A model generated the notes under the pieces. That model had not been told where the DNA came from, did not search any database, and saw only the letters and a list, made by a program, of their open reading frames with translations. The translations under genes and the position numbers were made by a program. From assembly GCA_943788495.1 (NCBI GenBank), contig CALSQO010000001.1, positions 1 to 64,000 of the forward strand: a DNA stretch of 64,000 bases, read 5' to 3'. Position 1 is the stretch's first letter; the number at the start of each line of letters is the position of its first letter. Below are positions 43,804 to 51,937 of the stretch, one piece after another. Source of the stretch: UA16 sp905478895. GTDB taxonomy: Bacteria > Bacteroidota > Bacteroidia > Flavobacteriales_D > Sanyastnellaceae.

Positions 43804-44496
43804 ATGAAACGAAATAAAAATTTGCTCATTGCCGCAGTTGCTGTCTTAGCGGGAATCTCCGCTGCGGAGGCACAAAAGTTTGCATACGTCGATACCGACT
43901 ACGTGCTGCTGCATTTGCAGGAATATGCCGATGCACAGTCCGAACTCAACCAGTTGGCCATTGATTGGCAGGTGGAAATTGAAACAAAGATCCAATCCAT
44001 TGAACGTTTGGAGTTGGCGTATCGTGCGGAGCGTGTTTTGTTGACTGCAGAGATGCGGGCAAAACGCGAAGAGGAAATCAGCACCAAACGATTGGAGGCC
44101 CGGGAACTGCAGAAATCGAAATTTGGCGTCGACGGGGAATTGTTTCAAAAGCGCCAGGAATTGATCCAGCCTGTGCAAGACCAGGTATTCGAAGAACTCA
44201 AGGACATCGCGAGTGGAAGCGGTTACATGGTGGTCTTTGACAAGAGCAATCAAAGCAACATGCTCTACACCAATCCGAAGTACGATATCTCGGATCGCTT
44301 GATTAAGGCATTGGGATATGTGCCGGGCGAAACATTGGAATCCGATACAAAAGAGGGCGACGAAGGCAAGTCATTGAAAGACAAGGCCAAAGATGCCATG
44401 GAGAAAGGAAAGGGAACGGCGACAGATCGAATGCGCGGAGCAGCGAGTGGAGGGATGCGAGGAGGAAATACAGTAAACAGCAAAGGCAAAAATTAG
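43804..44496 (+). CDS. OmpH/Skp family periplasmic chaperone, long form with basic Gly-rich tail
   Basis: A 230-residue exported protein of the Skp/OmpH family, which escorts unfolded outer-membrane proteins across the periplasm. The signal peptide is LLIAAVAVLAGISAAEA. The typical start KFAYVDTDYVLLHLQEYADAQSELNQL leads to a long coiled coil (about 55-135) and the C-terminal strand YMVVFDKSNQSNMLYTNP. Unlike its neighbour it has an extra tail of about 50 residues (from about 180) rich in Lys, Asp, Gly and Met (KDKAKDAMEKGKG, GGMRGGN), probably disordered. It follows bamA by 14 bases, consistent with supplying clients to the BAM complex. Confidence 0.93.
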   Translation: MKRNKNLLIAAVAVLAGISAAEAQKFAYVDTDYVLLHLQEYADAQSELNQLAIDWQVEIETKIQSIERLELAYRAERVLLTAEMRAKREEEISTKRLEARELQKSKFGVDGELFQKRQELIQPVQDQVFEELKDIASGSGYMVVFDKSNQSNMLYTNPKYDISDRLIKALGYVPGETLESDTKEGDEGKSLKDKAKDAMEKGKGTATDRMRGAASGGMRGGNTVNSKGKN

Positions 44497-44499
44497 CGC

Positions 44500-44519
44500 G
44501 GAGGGCTTGCAAGTCCTCC
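44500..44519 (+). other. Intercistronic stem-loop between the two OmpH/Skp genes
   Basis: A 20-base near-palindrome: arms GGAGGGCT and AGTCCTCC (one G-U pair) close a TGCA tetraloop. It starts four bases after the stop of the first OmpH gene. No T-run follows, so a Rho-independent terminator is unlikely. It could protect the upstream mRNA from 3' decay or set the ratio of the two chaperones. Confidence 0.55.
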
Positions 44520-44551
44520 CATCATCAATTAAGTATCAAATCATTTACAAT

Positions 44552-45046
44552 ATGAAGCACGTTATAATGGTCATCGGAATGGTGACCGCCATTTCATTTT
44601 CAGGTTTAGCACAAAAGTTCGGACACATTGATTCGCAGGAAATCCTGCTCAATATGCCGGAAAGAGCAGATGCCCAGACTGCCATTGAAGCACGAGCTGC
44701 TGAGTACGAAGCCGAAATTGCACGCATGCAACAGGATTTGCAGACGAAGTTTGCGGAATACCAAGCGAAGGGTGAGACTTGGCCAGATGCCATCCGCCAG
44801 CAGAAAGAACGCGAACTGCAATCGTTGGACCAAGGCATGCAGGAATTTGGAGCGACCGTCCAGAACGAATTGGCCCAATTGGAACAGCAGTTATTGATGC
44901 CCATGATTGAGCGGGTTCAGGAAGCAATCAATGGCGTGGGGGCGGAAAATGGATTCACTTACATCTTTGACACAAGTTCTGGAGCTACTGTTTACACAGG
45001 AGGTGAAGATGTAGGCGGATTGGTGCGCTCTAAGCTCGGCATGTAA
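44552..45046 (+). CDS. OmpH/Skp family periplasmic chaperone, short form
   Basis: A 164-residue paralogue of the preceding gene. Signal peptide MVIGMVTAISFSGLA, then KFGHIDSQEILLNMPERADAQTAIEARAAEYEAEI, a coiled coil from about 40 to 115 and the closing strand FTYIFDTSSGATVYTGG. It keeps the standard length and lacks the basic tail. Paired OmpH genes after bamA are usual in Bacteroidota. The start is the ATG at 44552; the frame extends to 44507 through the hairpin region without a better start. It ends three bases before murI. Confidence 0.94.
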   Translation: MKHVIMVIGMVTAISFSGLAQKFGHIDSQEILLNMPERADAQTAIEARAAEYEAEIARMQQDLQTKFAEYQAKGETWPDAIRQQKERELQSLDQGMQEFGATVQNELAQLEQQLLMPMIERVQEAINGVGAENGFTYIFDTSSGATVYTGGEDVGGLVRSKLGM

Positions 45047-45049
45047 GCT

Positions 45050-45865
45050 GTGCCAAAGGCCTTTCGACCCATCGGAATATTTGATTCTGGAATCGGAGGA
45101 TTGACTGTCGCTCGGGCGATTTCAAAACGGTTTCCACAGCATCCTCTGATTTATTTTGGGGATACTGCGCATCTTCCTTACGGGGAGAAAAGCCCTGAAT
45201 TGATCCAGCATTATGCGGCTCGAATCACGCGGGAATTGGTGGATTTGGGATGCGGAGCGATTGTAATCGCCTGCAATTCGGCATCGAGCAATGCGCTGAA
45301 GCAGGTGCGAAGCATCGCTGGGGCCTCAATTCCGGTCATTGATGTAATTCAACCGGTGGTTGAGGCGGTAGCCCAACGATTTGAAGGACAATCCATTGGT
45401 GTGATCGGTACGCGGGCAACCATTGACTCTGGCTGGTATCAGCGGTTGTTGCAAGAGCGCGGTTGTCGGGTCAAAGCCAAGGCCACACCGTTGCTGGCTT
45501 CTGCGATAGAAGAAGGTTTCCATGCAGGCAAAGTTTCGTCCACATTGATTGAAGCTTACTTAACAAAGGGAGCCTTTGATGGCATCAAAGCGCTCGTTTT
45601 GGGGTGCACGCATTATCCGCTCATTTCTCAAGAGATTTTGAGCTTGCTGCCCGAAGGAGTGGAGGTCATCGACAGTGCAGATTCGGTCGCTCGCGCATTG
45701 AGTGATCTGAGCGATGACTTTGCGATGGGAGAGTCAGATTCCCAAAATCCGGGACTGAGGCGATTCATCGTTTCAGATTTGACGCGTTCGTTCCAGCTGG
45801 GAGCGGAGCGATTTTTCGGATCTCCTGTGATTTTGGAAGAACGGAAGTTGAGCGGTAAGGCCTAA
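45050..45865 (+). CDS. murI: Glutamate racemase
   Basis: Makes D-glutamate for peptidoglycan. The 271 residues start PIGIFDSGIGGLTVARAI, with the first catalytic Asp at residue 12. The two catalytic cysteines are Cys75 in IVIACNSASSNA and the one near 186 in LVLGCTHYPLI. The motif YFGDTAHLPYGEKS and VIGTRATIDSGWY are also present. The only fitting start is a GTG at 45050, three bases after the preceding stop. It closes the envelope operon and converges on the gamma-carbonic anhydrase gene; no clear terminator is seen in the 21 bases between. Confidence 0.96.
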   Translation: MPKAFRPIGIFDSGIGGLTVARAISKRFPQHPLIYFGDTAHLPYGEKSPELIQHYAARITRELVDLGCGAIVIACNSASSNALKQVRSIAGASIPVIDVIQPVVEAVAQRFEGQSIGVIGTRATIDSGWYQRLLQERGCRVKAKATPLLASAIEEGFHAGKVSSTLIEAYLTKGAFDGIKALVLGCTHYPLISQEILSLLPEGVEVIDSADSVARALSDLSDDFAMGESDSQNPGLRRFIVSDLTRSFQLGAERFFGSPVILEERKLSGKA

Positions 45866-45886
45866 GCGGTTTCGTTTACGGGGAAT

Positions 45887-46411
45887 TCAATCAAACCACT
45901 TGGTGTAATCAACGTAACGTTTTGAAGCATCGGCCAGGGAGGTCTTTAATGCCTCGCTGACCATCCCTCGGTTCGTAGCGGGAACGCCGGCCCAGAGGGT
46001 ATGAGGAGGCACATCTGTTTTTTCGAGGATGACCGCTCCTGCCGCAACGACGGCTCCCCGACCAATCGTCGCTCCGTCCATGACGATTGCACCCATTCCG
46101 ATCAATGCGCCGGACCCAACTAGTGCGCCATGAACGATGGCATTGTGCCCAATACTGGCATCATCATCAATGGTGGTTTGGCTCTTGTCGAGCGTCCCGT
46201 GAATGACCGCACCGTCTTGAATGTTGACCCGCTTTCCAATGCTGATGGGTGAAACATCCCCCCGGATAACGGCATTGAACCAACACGAACTTTCTTCGGC
46301 CATCGTGACCTGGCCAATTACGGATGCATTCGGAGCCAGCCAGCAACTGCTATGGATTTGAGGGATAACCCCCCTGCAGGCAATCACATGGTGTGAAGGT
46401 TTAGGATTCAT
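45887..46411 (-). CDS. Gamma-carbonic anhydrase family (left-handed beta-helix) protein
   Basis: A 174-residue trimeric-type hexapeptide-repeat protein. Repeats run from about residue 20 to 145 (SVIGQVTM, CWFNAVIRGDVSPISIG, NIQDGAVIHG, SIGHNAIVHGALVGSGALIGMGAIVMDGATIGRGAVVAAGAVI). Zinc-ligand-type histidines are in VIHG, IGHNAIVHG. The C-terminal helix KRYVDYTKWF fits YrdA/PaaY-like members. Actual carbonic anhydrase activity is uncertain, because many relatives are inactive or act as acyl or CoA thioesterases. Its ATG overlaps the ComM stop by four bases. Confidence 0.92.
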   Translation of the reverse strand: MNPKPSHHVIACRGVIPQIHSSCWLAPNASVIGQVTMAEESSCWFNAVIRGDVSPISIGKRVNIQDGAVIHGTLDKSQTTIDDDASIGHNAIVHGALVGSGALIGMGAIVMDGATIGRGAVVAAGAVILEKTDVPPHTLWAGVPATNRGMVSEALKTSLADASKRYVDYTKWFD

Positions 46412-48000
46412 CGTATTTCCGTTTTAGTTGCTTCAGAGGGATAATTGCGCCAATTGGTGCTTTGTCCATTTTTCCACCAGTTGGGACGGTCAAATATCCG
46501 GAATTGGCAGGCGAAAGCAACACTTTCCATGTCAATTTCAGGCCTTGAGTTGTTGGAGCATTCGGGCCATTCCTTGATCAATGCATGCGTGCGAGCGATG
46601 CTTTTCAACGAATGCACTTCCCGGAGGGAACAGCGATGGTATCCCACATGATCTTCCAAGGCCTGAGCGCTCCCAGTGTCCCAAGTGAGATCGAGGCGAG
46701 GCTGGTCGGTGAGGATCTTTCTGACCTGCTGAACAGCAGCGCGCGCATTTGCCAATGAGGACAACCCTGTCGGTGCTTCAGAAGGCAGCTCTGCAGCCAA
46801 GCTCTGCTCGACAGTGGTTTCCAAATGGAGTTGAAAACGCGCGCTGATCGGTCCCGTGATGCGATGCAAGTAGCGGTTGATGACGCTGGCCGTGCATGAG
46901 CATTTGCGTTGTCTGTCTTGAAAAAAACCACAGGGGCACGGATTCGCTGTGGCGACTACTAGGGCTTGAAAAGGCAAATGGAGCGCGCCGGAAGTCCGCC
47001 CGATTTGGATGGTTTGTCGTTCCATGGGTGTGCGCAGGCTTTCAATGCAACTCCGATTGAATTCAGGGAATTCGTCCAAGGCAAGAACCCCTCCATGGGC
47101 CATGGTGCACTCACCGGCAATGGCACGTTCTTTATTCCATGTGCCAAAGAGTCCAGCGGCGGACGATTGGGCGTGTGGAGCCCGAAACGGAGGGACTTCA
47201 GAGAGGGGCATGGTTTCGCCGCGTGAAGTGCACCATGTTTGAAGCTGCAGCGCCATGGCTTCATTCAATGGAGGTAGAAGTTCATGGATGCACCGTGCCA
47301 TCATCGATTTTCCCGTGCCGGGAGGCCCAATGATCAAGGCGTGATGCTGTCCTGCAGCTGCCACCAGTAACGCAAGGCGCTGCTGTTTGTCGAGCCGAAT
47401 GGTTTCGAATAGGGATGCGGTTTCGTCCGTTCGTTTGAGGCGTCCATTCCAGTTGTTTTTCGATCTCAAAACAGGCAACTGCCGTTGACCATTCAACGCT
47501 TCCACTAACTCACTTAAGTGGCTGCATCGGCGATGAATGTACCTTTTTTCTCTGGTTTGTGTCGAAGGCAGGATCAGCGCGGGGGTGTAAATGTTCCACG
47601 CGTTTCGAGGGGATTGAGCGCTGACCATTTCGAATTGAGGGATGGCTGTGGTTGAGGAGAGACTTCCATCCAACGCGATTTCTCCAATGAAAAGGGAATG
47701 TTCCAAAGCTTCGTAGGGGATTTTGCCCATGCTCGTGAGGAGACCAATGGCAATGGGTAAATCGAGGTGAGCGGTAAGGGCATGGTGCATTTCAGGGCCA
47801 ACGTGCAAGGTGATCGCACCAGAAGGCCTCTGCCACCCACATGTTTCAAAGGCGGCAAAAACCCGCGCGAGGCAATGCCTCAGTGCATTCCATGAAATCC
47901 CCGAAGCGTGAATCCGTGCGCCTTTGGTGCGGTGAACTTGAACCGATACCATACGCGCGCTCGAGCCGGAAATTCCGACTCCGTGCGTTGAAGCCAACAT
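46408..48000 (-). CDS. comM: YifB/ComM-like Mg-chelatase-family AAA+ ATPase, divergent
   Basis: ComM is a hexameric helicase promoting branch migration during natural transformation. This 530-residue homologue keeps the ATPase core: Walker A GPPGTGKSMMARC at 225-232, PFRAPHAQ, ECTMAHGGVLALDEFPEF (Walker B), ATANPCPCGFF and GPISARFQLHLE. A conserved Cys cluster (CPCGF, RKCSC) follows. The N-terminal S5-like domain is degenerate: it retains HLDLPIAIGLLTSMGKI and GEIALDGS, but the usual GLPxFxIVGLPDxAVxESRxRV block is replaced by GARIHASGISWNALRHCLAR. It may have a changed oligomeric or DNA-binding mode. The start ATG is at 48000. Confidence 0.88.
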   Translation of the reverse strand: MLASTHGVGISGSSARMVSVQVHRTKGARIHASGISWNALRHCLARVFAAFETCGWQRPSGAITLHVGPEMHHALTAHLDLPIAIGLLTSMGKIPYEALEHSLFIGEIALDGSLSSTTAIPQFEMVSAQSPRNAWNIYTPALILPSTQTREKRYIHRRCSHLSELVEALNGQRQLPVLRSKNNWNGRLKRTDETASLFETIRLDKQQRLALLVAAAGQHHALIIGPPGTGKSMMARCIHELLPPLNEAMALQLQTWCTSRGETMPLSEVPPFRAPHAQSSAAGLFGTWNKERAIAGECTMAHGGVLALDEFPEFNRSCIESLRTPMERQTIQIGRTSGALHLPFQALVVATANPCPCGFFQDRQRKCSCTASVINRYLHRITGPISARFQLHLETTVEQSLAAELPSEAPTGLSSLANARAAVQQVRKILTDQPRLDLTWDTGSAQALEDHVGYHRCSLREVHSLKSIARTHALIKEWPECSNNSRPEIDMESVAFACQFRIFDRPNWWKNGQSTNWRNYPSEATKTEIR

Positions 48001-48011
48001 GCAATTTCGAT

Positions 48012-48587
48012 TTACTGCTGACGCTCGATGGCATCAATCCAGGCGTGAATGACCTTGATGTGCACCTCTTGAACCCGATCGGCAAAGCCATTCCATGGCA
48101 CGTCGATCACGACGTCGCACAACGCTTTGAGCTTTCCGCCACCTCTTCCAGTGAGTCCAATGACCGACATGCCTTTGGCTTTGGCTTCCTTTGCCGCTTC
48201 TAAGACATTCGCACTGTTACCACTGGTAGATATAGCGAGGAGTACATCGCCTGTTTTTCCTACAGCTTCCACAAATCGCGAGAAGATAAATTCAAATCCG
48301 TAGTCGTTGCCCACGCAGGTAATGTGCGATGGATCACTGCACGATATGGCGGCAATTCCGGGCCGATGCTCGCGGTAACGGCCGCTCAACTCTTCGGCAA
48401 AGTGCATGGCATCGCTCATCGAGCCTCCGTTGCCACACGATATGATTTTCCCTCCTGCAGCGATGCATTTTGCCATTGCATCAGCACCAATTTCGACAGA
48501 TTCCATGAATTCCGAATCGCTACGAACCTGCTCCAATAATTGGGCGGCTTGTTCAAAGTGCTCGGATATGCGTTCCTTTTTATTCAT
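48012..48587 (-). CDS. gmhA: Phosphoheptose (sedoheptulose 7-phosphate) isomerase
   Basis: Converts sedoheptulose 7-phosphate to D-glycero-D-manno-heptose 7-phosphate, the first step to LPS heptose. The 191 residues form one SIS domain: ISCGNGGSMSDAMHFAEELSG, HITCVGNDYGFEFIFSRFVEA, LLAISTSGNSANVLEAA, VIGLTGRGGGKL and ADRVQEVHIKVIHAWIDAIE. These blocks resemble the Escherichia coli enzyme as I remember it unusually closely. I chose the ATG at 48587 (MNKKERISEHF); the frame continues to 48755 into the dsbD region without similarity. It makes sense together with the GT9 heptosyltransferase-like domain at 9734-11536, though the two genes are not adjacent. Confidence 0.95.
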   Translation of the reverse strand: MNKKERISEHFEQAAQLLEQVRSDSEFMESVEIGADAMAKCIAAGGKIISCGNGGSMSDAMHFAEELSGRYREHRPGIAAISCSDPSHITCVGNDYGFEFIFSRFVEAVGKTGDVLLAISTSGNSANVLEAAKEAKAKGMSVIGLTGRGGGKLKALCDVVIDVPWNGFADRVQEVHIKVIHAWIDAIERQQ

Positions 48588-48657
48588 GGTGCGAAGCTGC
48601 GGCGTTAACTCAAATGCGTGAGAAAGTTTTTGTGGTTGCCCGTGTGCATTTCGTCTT

Positions 48658-51135
48658 TCACTTTTGGAATTGTTGAATGCCTCGTTCAAGGAAGTCAACA
48701 AATACCTCGGGATCGGGATCGTATCCGACGCCTTCAGATAGGGGCTGACCGTCATGATCGAGCAAAACGTAGAAGGGCTGTGAATTGGTGTTGAATTCTG
48801 ACGCCTGCAGGTACGACCATTTGTTTCCGACGGTTTTGATCTTAAAGGATTTGCCGCCGTACATCTCTTCTCCTTGTTCTAGTGCGGGCAAGGCTTTGCG
48901 CTCATCGACATAGAGCGAAACGAGCACAACATCATTCATGAGCATGTCCGCGACTTCTGCGTCGGGCCAAACTTGCTCCTCCATTTTCCGGCAATTCACG
49001 CAGGCCCAACCGGTGAAGTCCAAAGCAAGAGGCTTGTTCTCAGCGATGGCCGCAGCGAGGCCTTCTTCGTAATCCGTGAATCGCGCTTCCACATGTCCCG
49101 AGGAGTGCCCTTCGGATCCTCCCGTGCTGCCTTGGCTCCATTCGCTGTAAAACATTGGTGGTGGAAATCCGCTGATGAGCTTGACAGGCGCACCCCACAT
49201 CCCAGGCACCAAATAGATGGCCAATGTGAGGAAAACCATGCCCATGGAAAAGCGGAAAACACCGATTCGTTCGGTCTTTGAATCATGTGGGAACAGAATC
49301 CATCCGAAGAGGTAGAAAGCAATGCACAACACCACGGCGACCCAGATCGCAATGAACAATTCCCGCTGGAGCAATCCAAGTTGAAGCACCAAGTCCGCAT
49401 TGGAAAGAAACTTGAAAGCGAATCCTATTTCCAAGAGTCCCAAAACAACTTTGACGCTGTTCAGCCAACCACCTGATTGGGGCAAAGAGTTGAGCCAGCC
49501 GGGGAATGCGGAAAACAACATAAAAGGCAAGGCGAGTGCCAGTGAGAATCCAAACATGACGGCAGTAGGTGCCGCGAATGAGCCGGTTGCGGCGCCTGCA
49601 AGCGCACTACCGACCAATGGCCCCGTGCAGGAGAATGAAACAATGGCAAGCGTCGCTGCCATGAAGAATATTCCGAGCAAACCGCCTTTGTCAGCAGCTT
49701 CATCGGTCTTATTCGCCCAGCTAGCAGGCAATTGAATTTCGAAAGCCCCCAAGAAACTCGCACCAAAAACCAGCAATAAGAGGAAGAGAAAGACATTGAA
49801 GAACGGATCGGTTGAGATCACGTTGAGAATGTCCACTCCAAACACTGCCGTAAGTAGCAGGCCCAATCCGGTGTAGATGAATATGATGAAGAACCCATAG
49901 ATCAAGGCGTTGCGGACACCCTCCGATCGCGTTTTGGACTGTTTGGTGAAAAAACTCACCGTCATCGGAATCATAGGGAATACACAGGGCGTTAGAAGTG
50001 CTGCGAATCCGAGCAACATTCCCAGCAGGAAAACGCCCAACAAACCCTCTTCCTTCTCATCATCATCTTCCGATGCTGCGGTTGAGTCTACCCCGGTGCA
50101 CAAATGTTGCAAACTTGGGCAAATCACCGGTCGGTCAATGGCTTCAGAGGCGCTGCCCCAATCTGCAAGGCTCACTTCGAAATCCAAATCAGGAGGGAAG
50201 ACACAGCGCTCTTCGTTGCATGCCATGTAGGTGATGAAGCCTGAGAGCGTCGCCTCCGCAGATTCTGCCGCTTGGAACCGCTGTACGAAGTAGACATCCT
50301 CTTCAAAATAAGGCACCTTCATATTGAACTGCTGGTCGAACTTGACAATGGGCTCGCATTCTTCTACAGCGCCAATTGCCTCCAACCCTGCGGGCCACTC
50401 GACAGCAAATGCAGTCGCCATCGGACCGTCAAATCCTTCAATGAATTGGCTGTACAGGTGCCAACAAGGATCGATCGTAGCGTGGAAAACAAGCTCATAC
50501 TCGGCTTCGTTTGCGGTTTTGTAGACATCCGTACTCCACGCGACAGGTTCTAAAATCCCCGATTCTTCCTCCATGTGCAACCCGCCTTCTTCCCCATGGC
50601 AAAGGTGCTTGGAAGGTGGGCAGCGGTTCTCCAATGGCGGCAACGGAGCCTCATTGAGGTTGAAACTGAAATCAATGTCTTCCGGTGGCAAGCAGCGTGA
50701 TTCATCGCAAACCATGAAGCTGAGGTAGCCTTTCACAACAGCGTCAACTTTCTCGTTCAATCGGATTGTTTGAACCCAATTCACTTCCTCCTCAAAAAAC
50801 TTCAAATCCATCATGAAGTTGGGGTCATACTCCACGATCGGTGCACATTCTTCCACGGATCCAATGGCCTCCACGCCGGATGGGAATTCCAACTCAAAAT
50901 AAGTAGGAAGGGGTCCGTTGGGGTCATCTAGAAACTGGCTGTAGATGTGCCAGCACGGCTCAACTTCAGCATGAAAGACGAGGTCCAATTGACCTTCTTC
51001 TTCGGCTTCATGGATGGAGAAAGACCATGAAACGGGGTCCAATATTTGCGCTTGGAGCGTAACTGAGGAAGTTGCTATCAAGCAAATCCCCAGGACTATT
51101 GTCAATAGACGTTGGAAGCGGTAGATCACATTCAT
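48658..51135 (-). CDS. dsbD: Thiol:disulfide interchange protein DsbD with two tandem alpha domains
   Basis: Moves electrons from cytoplasmic thioredoxin across the inner membrane to periplasmic proteins. The 825-residue precursor has a signal peptide (LLTIVLGICLIATSSV), then two tandem copies of the periplasmic alpha domain: about 31-180 and 195-347. Each carries EPCWHIYSQF or DPCWHLYSQF, VEEC-PIV, a redox pair (Cys143/148 in VCDESRC and Cys306/311 in ACNEERC) and a closing CPxxxHLC motif (172/179 and 339/346). The membrane beta domain (about 365-670) has LTPCVFPMIP (Cys384) and SFSCTGPLVG. The C-terminal thioredoxin-like domain has the active site WACVNCRK. The usual protein has one alpha domain. 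The start ATG at 51135 is preferred over an extension to 51261. Confidence 0.94.
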   Translation of the reverse strand: MNVIYRFQRLLTIVLGICLIATSSVTLQAQILDPVSWSFSIHEAEEEGQLDLVFHAEVEPCWHIYSQFLDDPNGPLPTYFELEFPSGVEAIGSVEECAPIVEYDPNFMMDLKFFEEEVNWVQTIRLNEKVDAVVKGYLSFMVCDESRCLPPEDIDFSFNLNEAPLPPLENRCPPSKHLCHGEEGGLHMEEESGILEPVAWSTDVYKTANEAEYELVFHATIDPCWHLYSQFIEGFDGPMATAFAVEWPAGLEAIGAVEECEPIVKFDQQFNMKVPYFEEDVYFVQRFQAAESAEATLSGFITYMACNEERCVFPPDLDFEVSLADWGSASEAIDRPVICPSLQHLCTGVDSTAASEDDDEKEEGLLGVFLLGMLLGFAALLTPCVFPMIPMTVSFFTKQSKTRSEGVRNALIYGFFIIFIYTGLGLLLTAVFGVDILNVISTDPFFNVFLFLLLLVFGASFLGAFEIQLPASWANKTDEAADKGGLLGIFFMAATLAIVSFSCTGPLVGSALAGAATGSFAAPTAVMFGFSLALALPFMLFSAFPGWLNSLPQSGGWLNSVKVVLGLLEIGFAFKFLSNADLVLQLGLLQRELFIAIWVAVVLCIAFYLFGWILFPHDSKTERIGVFRFSMGMVFLTLAIYLVPGMWGAPVKLISGFPPPMFYSEWSQGSTGGSEGHSSGHVEARFTDYEEGLAAAIAENKPLALDFTGWACVNCRKMEEQVWPDAEVADMLMNDVVLVSLYVDERKALPALEQGEEMYGGKSFKIKTVGNKWSYLQASEFNTNSQPFYVLLDHDGQPLSEGVGYDPDPEVFVDFLERGIQQFQK

Positions 51136-51226
51136 TGCATTGCGAATATAAAACGTACAGAACCGGGAATCGATGCGGACGGTGCAAACGTTCGTTATCG
51201 CAGGAACATTCTGCCTTCGAAAACGA

Positions 51227-51931
51227 TTACAATTCGATTTCTTCTCCAAGTTTGAGGCCAAAAGGACGGCGAATGAGCCAACTGCCCAAGTAAACCAATG
51301 GCGTGTCCAAAAGTGCCACGATTACCTTGAAAACCACGCCATTTAGCAACAACGTGCCAAACAATGCCCATTGAATTTGGCCGGCAGCACACATCAAAAA
51401 CAGCACGGCGAATGTGTCAATAAATTGAGAAGGGATTGTACTGAGGTTGTTGCGCAACCAGAGTTTTTTTCCATGGGTGCGCTTTTTCCAAAAATGAAAC
51501 AGCCGCACATCCAGGAATTGAGCCAACAAGTAGGCGGTCATTGACGCACTCACCGCAACGATGGTGGATCCAAACACATGGTTGAATTCGGCATCGTTCA
51601 CGGGCGACCAATCCGCAGCAGGAATGGATTGACCCACGGTGATGATGACCAAGGTGAAGGCGCTAGCAAACAGCCCCGAAAGCACGACCCAATTGGCTTT
51701 TTTCTTGCCAAAACACTCGGAGATCAAATCGGTCACCAAGAAAGTGACGGGGTAGGGCAGCAGCCCAACACTCTGTTCAAACGTCAATCCTTCGATGGGC
51801 GCCCAATGAAAAAACTTTCGAAAAATGAGGTTGCAAGCGACCAAACTCGCAATGAATAGGGCCGGCAAGGATGAGGAAAATGCGCAGAGAAAGTTCCTTC
51901 TCCGCCGCCTGTAAATCGGGTGCTTGGGCAT
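51227..51931 (-). CDS. yhhQ: Queuosine precursor transporter (YhhQ/VUT family)
   Basis: An inner-membrane protein of 234 residues with about six helices. Features of the family are FIASLVACNLI, LLPYPVTFLVTDLISECFGKKKA, the middle segment AFTLVIITVG, and SQFIDTFAVLFLMC with LNGVVFKVIVALLDTPLVYLG. Members import the queuosine precursors preQ0 or preQ1 for tRNA modification. It lies six bases after tilS, another tRNA-modification gene, in the same direction, which supports the assignment. A basic stretch of arginines (RRRRR) before the first helix suits a cytoplasmic N-terminus. Confidence 0.9.
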   Translation of the reverse strand: MPKHPIYRRRRRNFLCAFSSSLPALFIASLVACNLIFRKFFHWAPIEGLTFEQSVGLLPYPVTFLVTDLISECFGKKKANWVVLSGLFASAFTLVIITVGQSIPAADWSPVNDAEFNHVFGSTIVAVSASMTAYLLAQFLDVRLFHFWKKRTHGKKLWLRNNLSTIPSQFIDTFAVLFLMCAAGQIQWALFGTLLLNGVVFKVIVALLDTPLVYLGSWLIRRPFGLKLGEEIEL

Positions 51932-51937
51932 GTTTAC

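Noticed and set aside
45866..45886. Rho-independent terminator between convergent murI and gamma-carbonic anhydrase genes
   Set aside because: The 21 bases contain no stem followed by a T-run; the same was true of the other convergent junctions checked.
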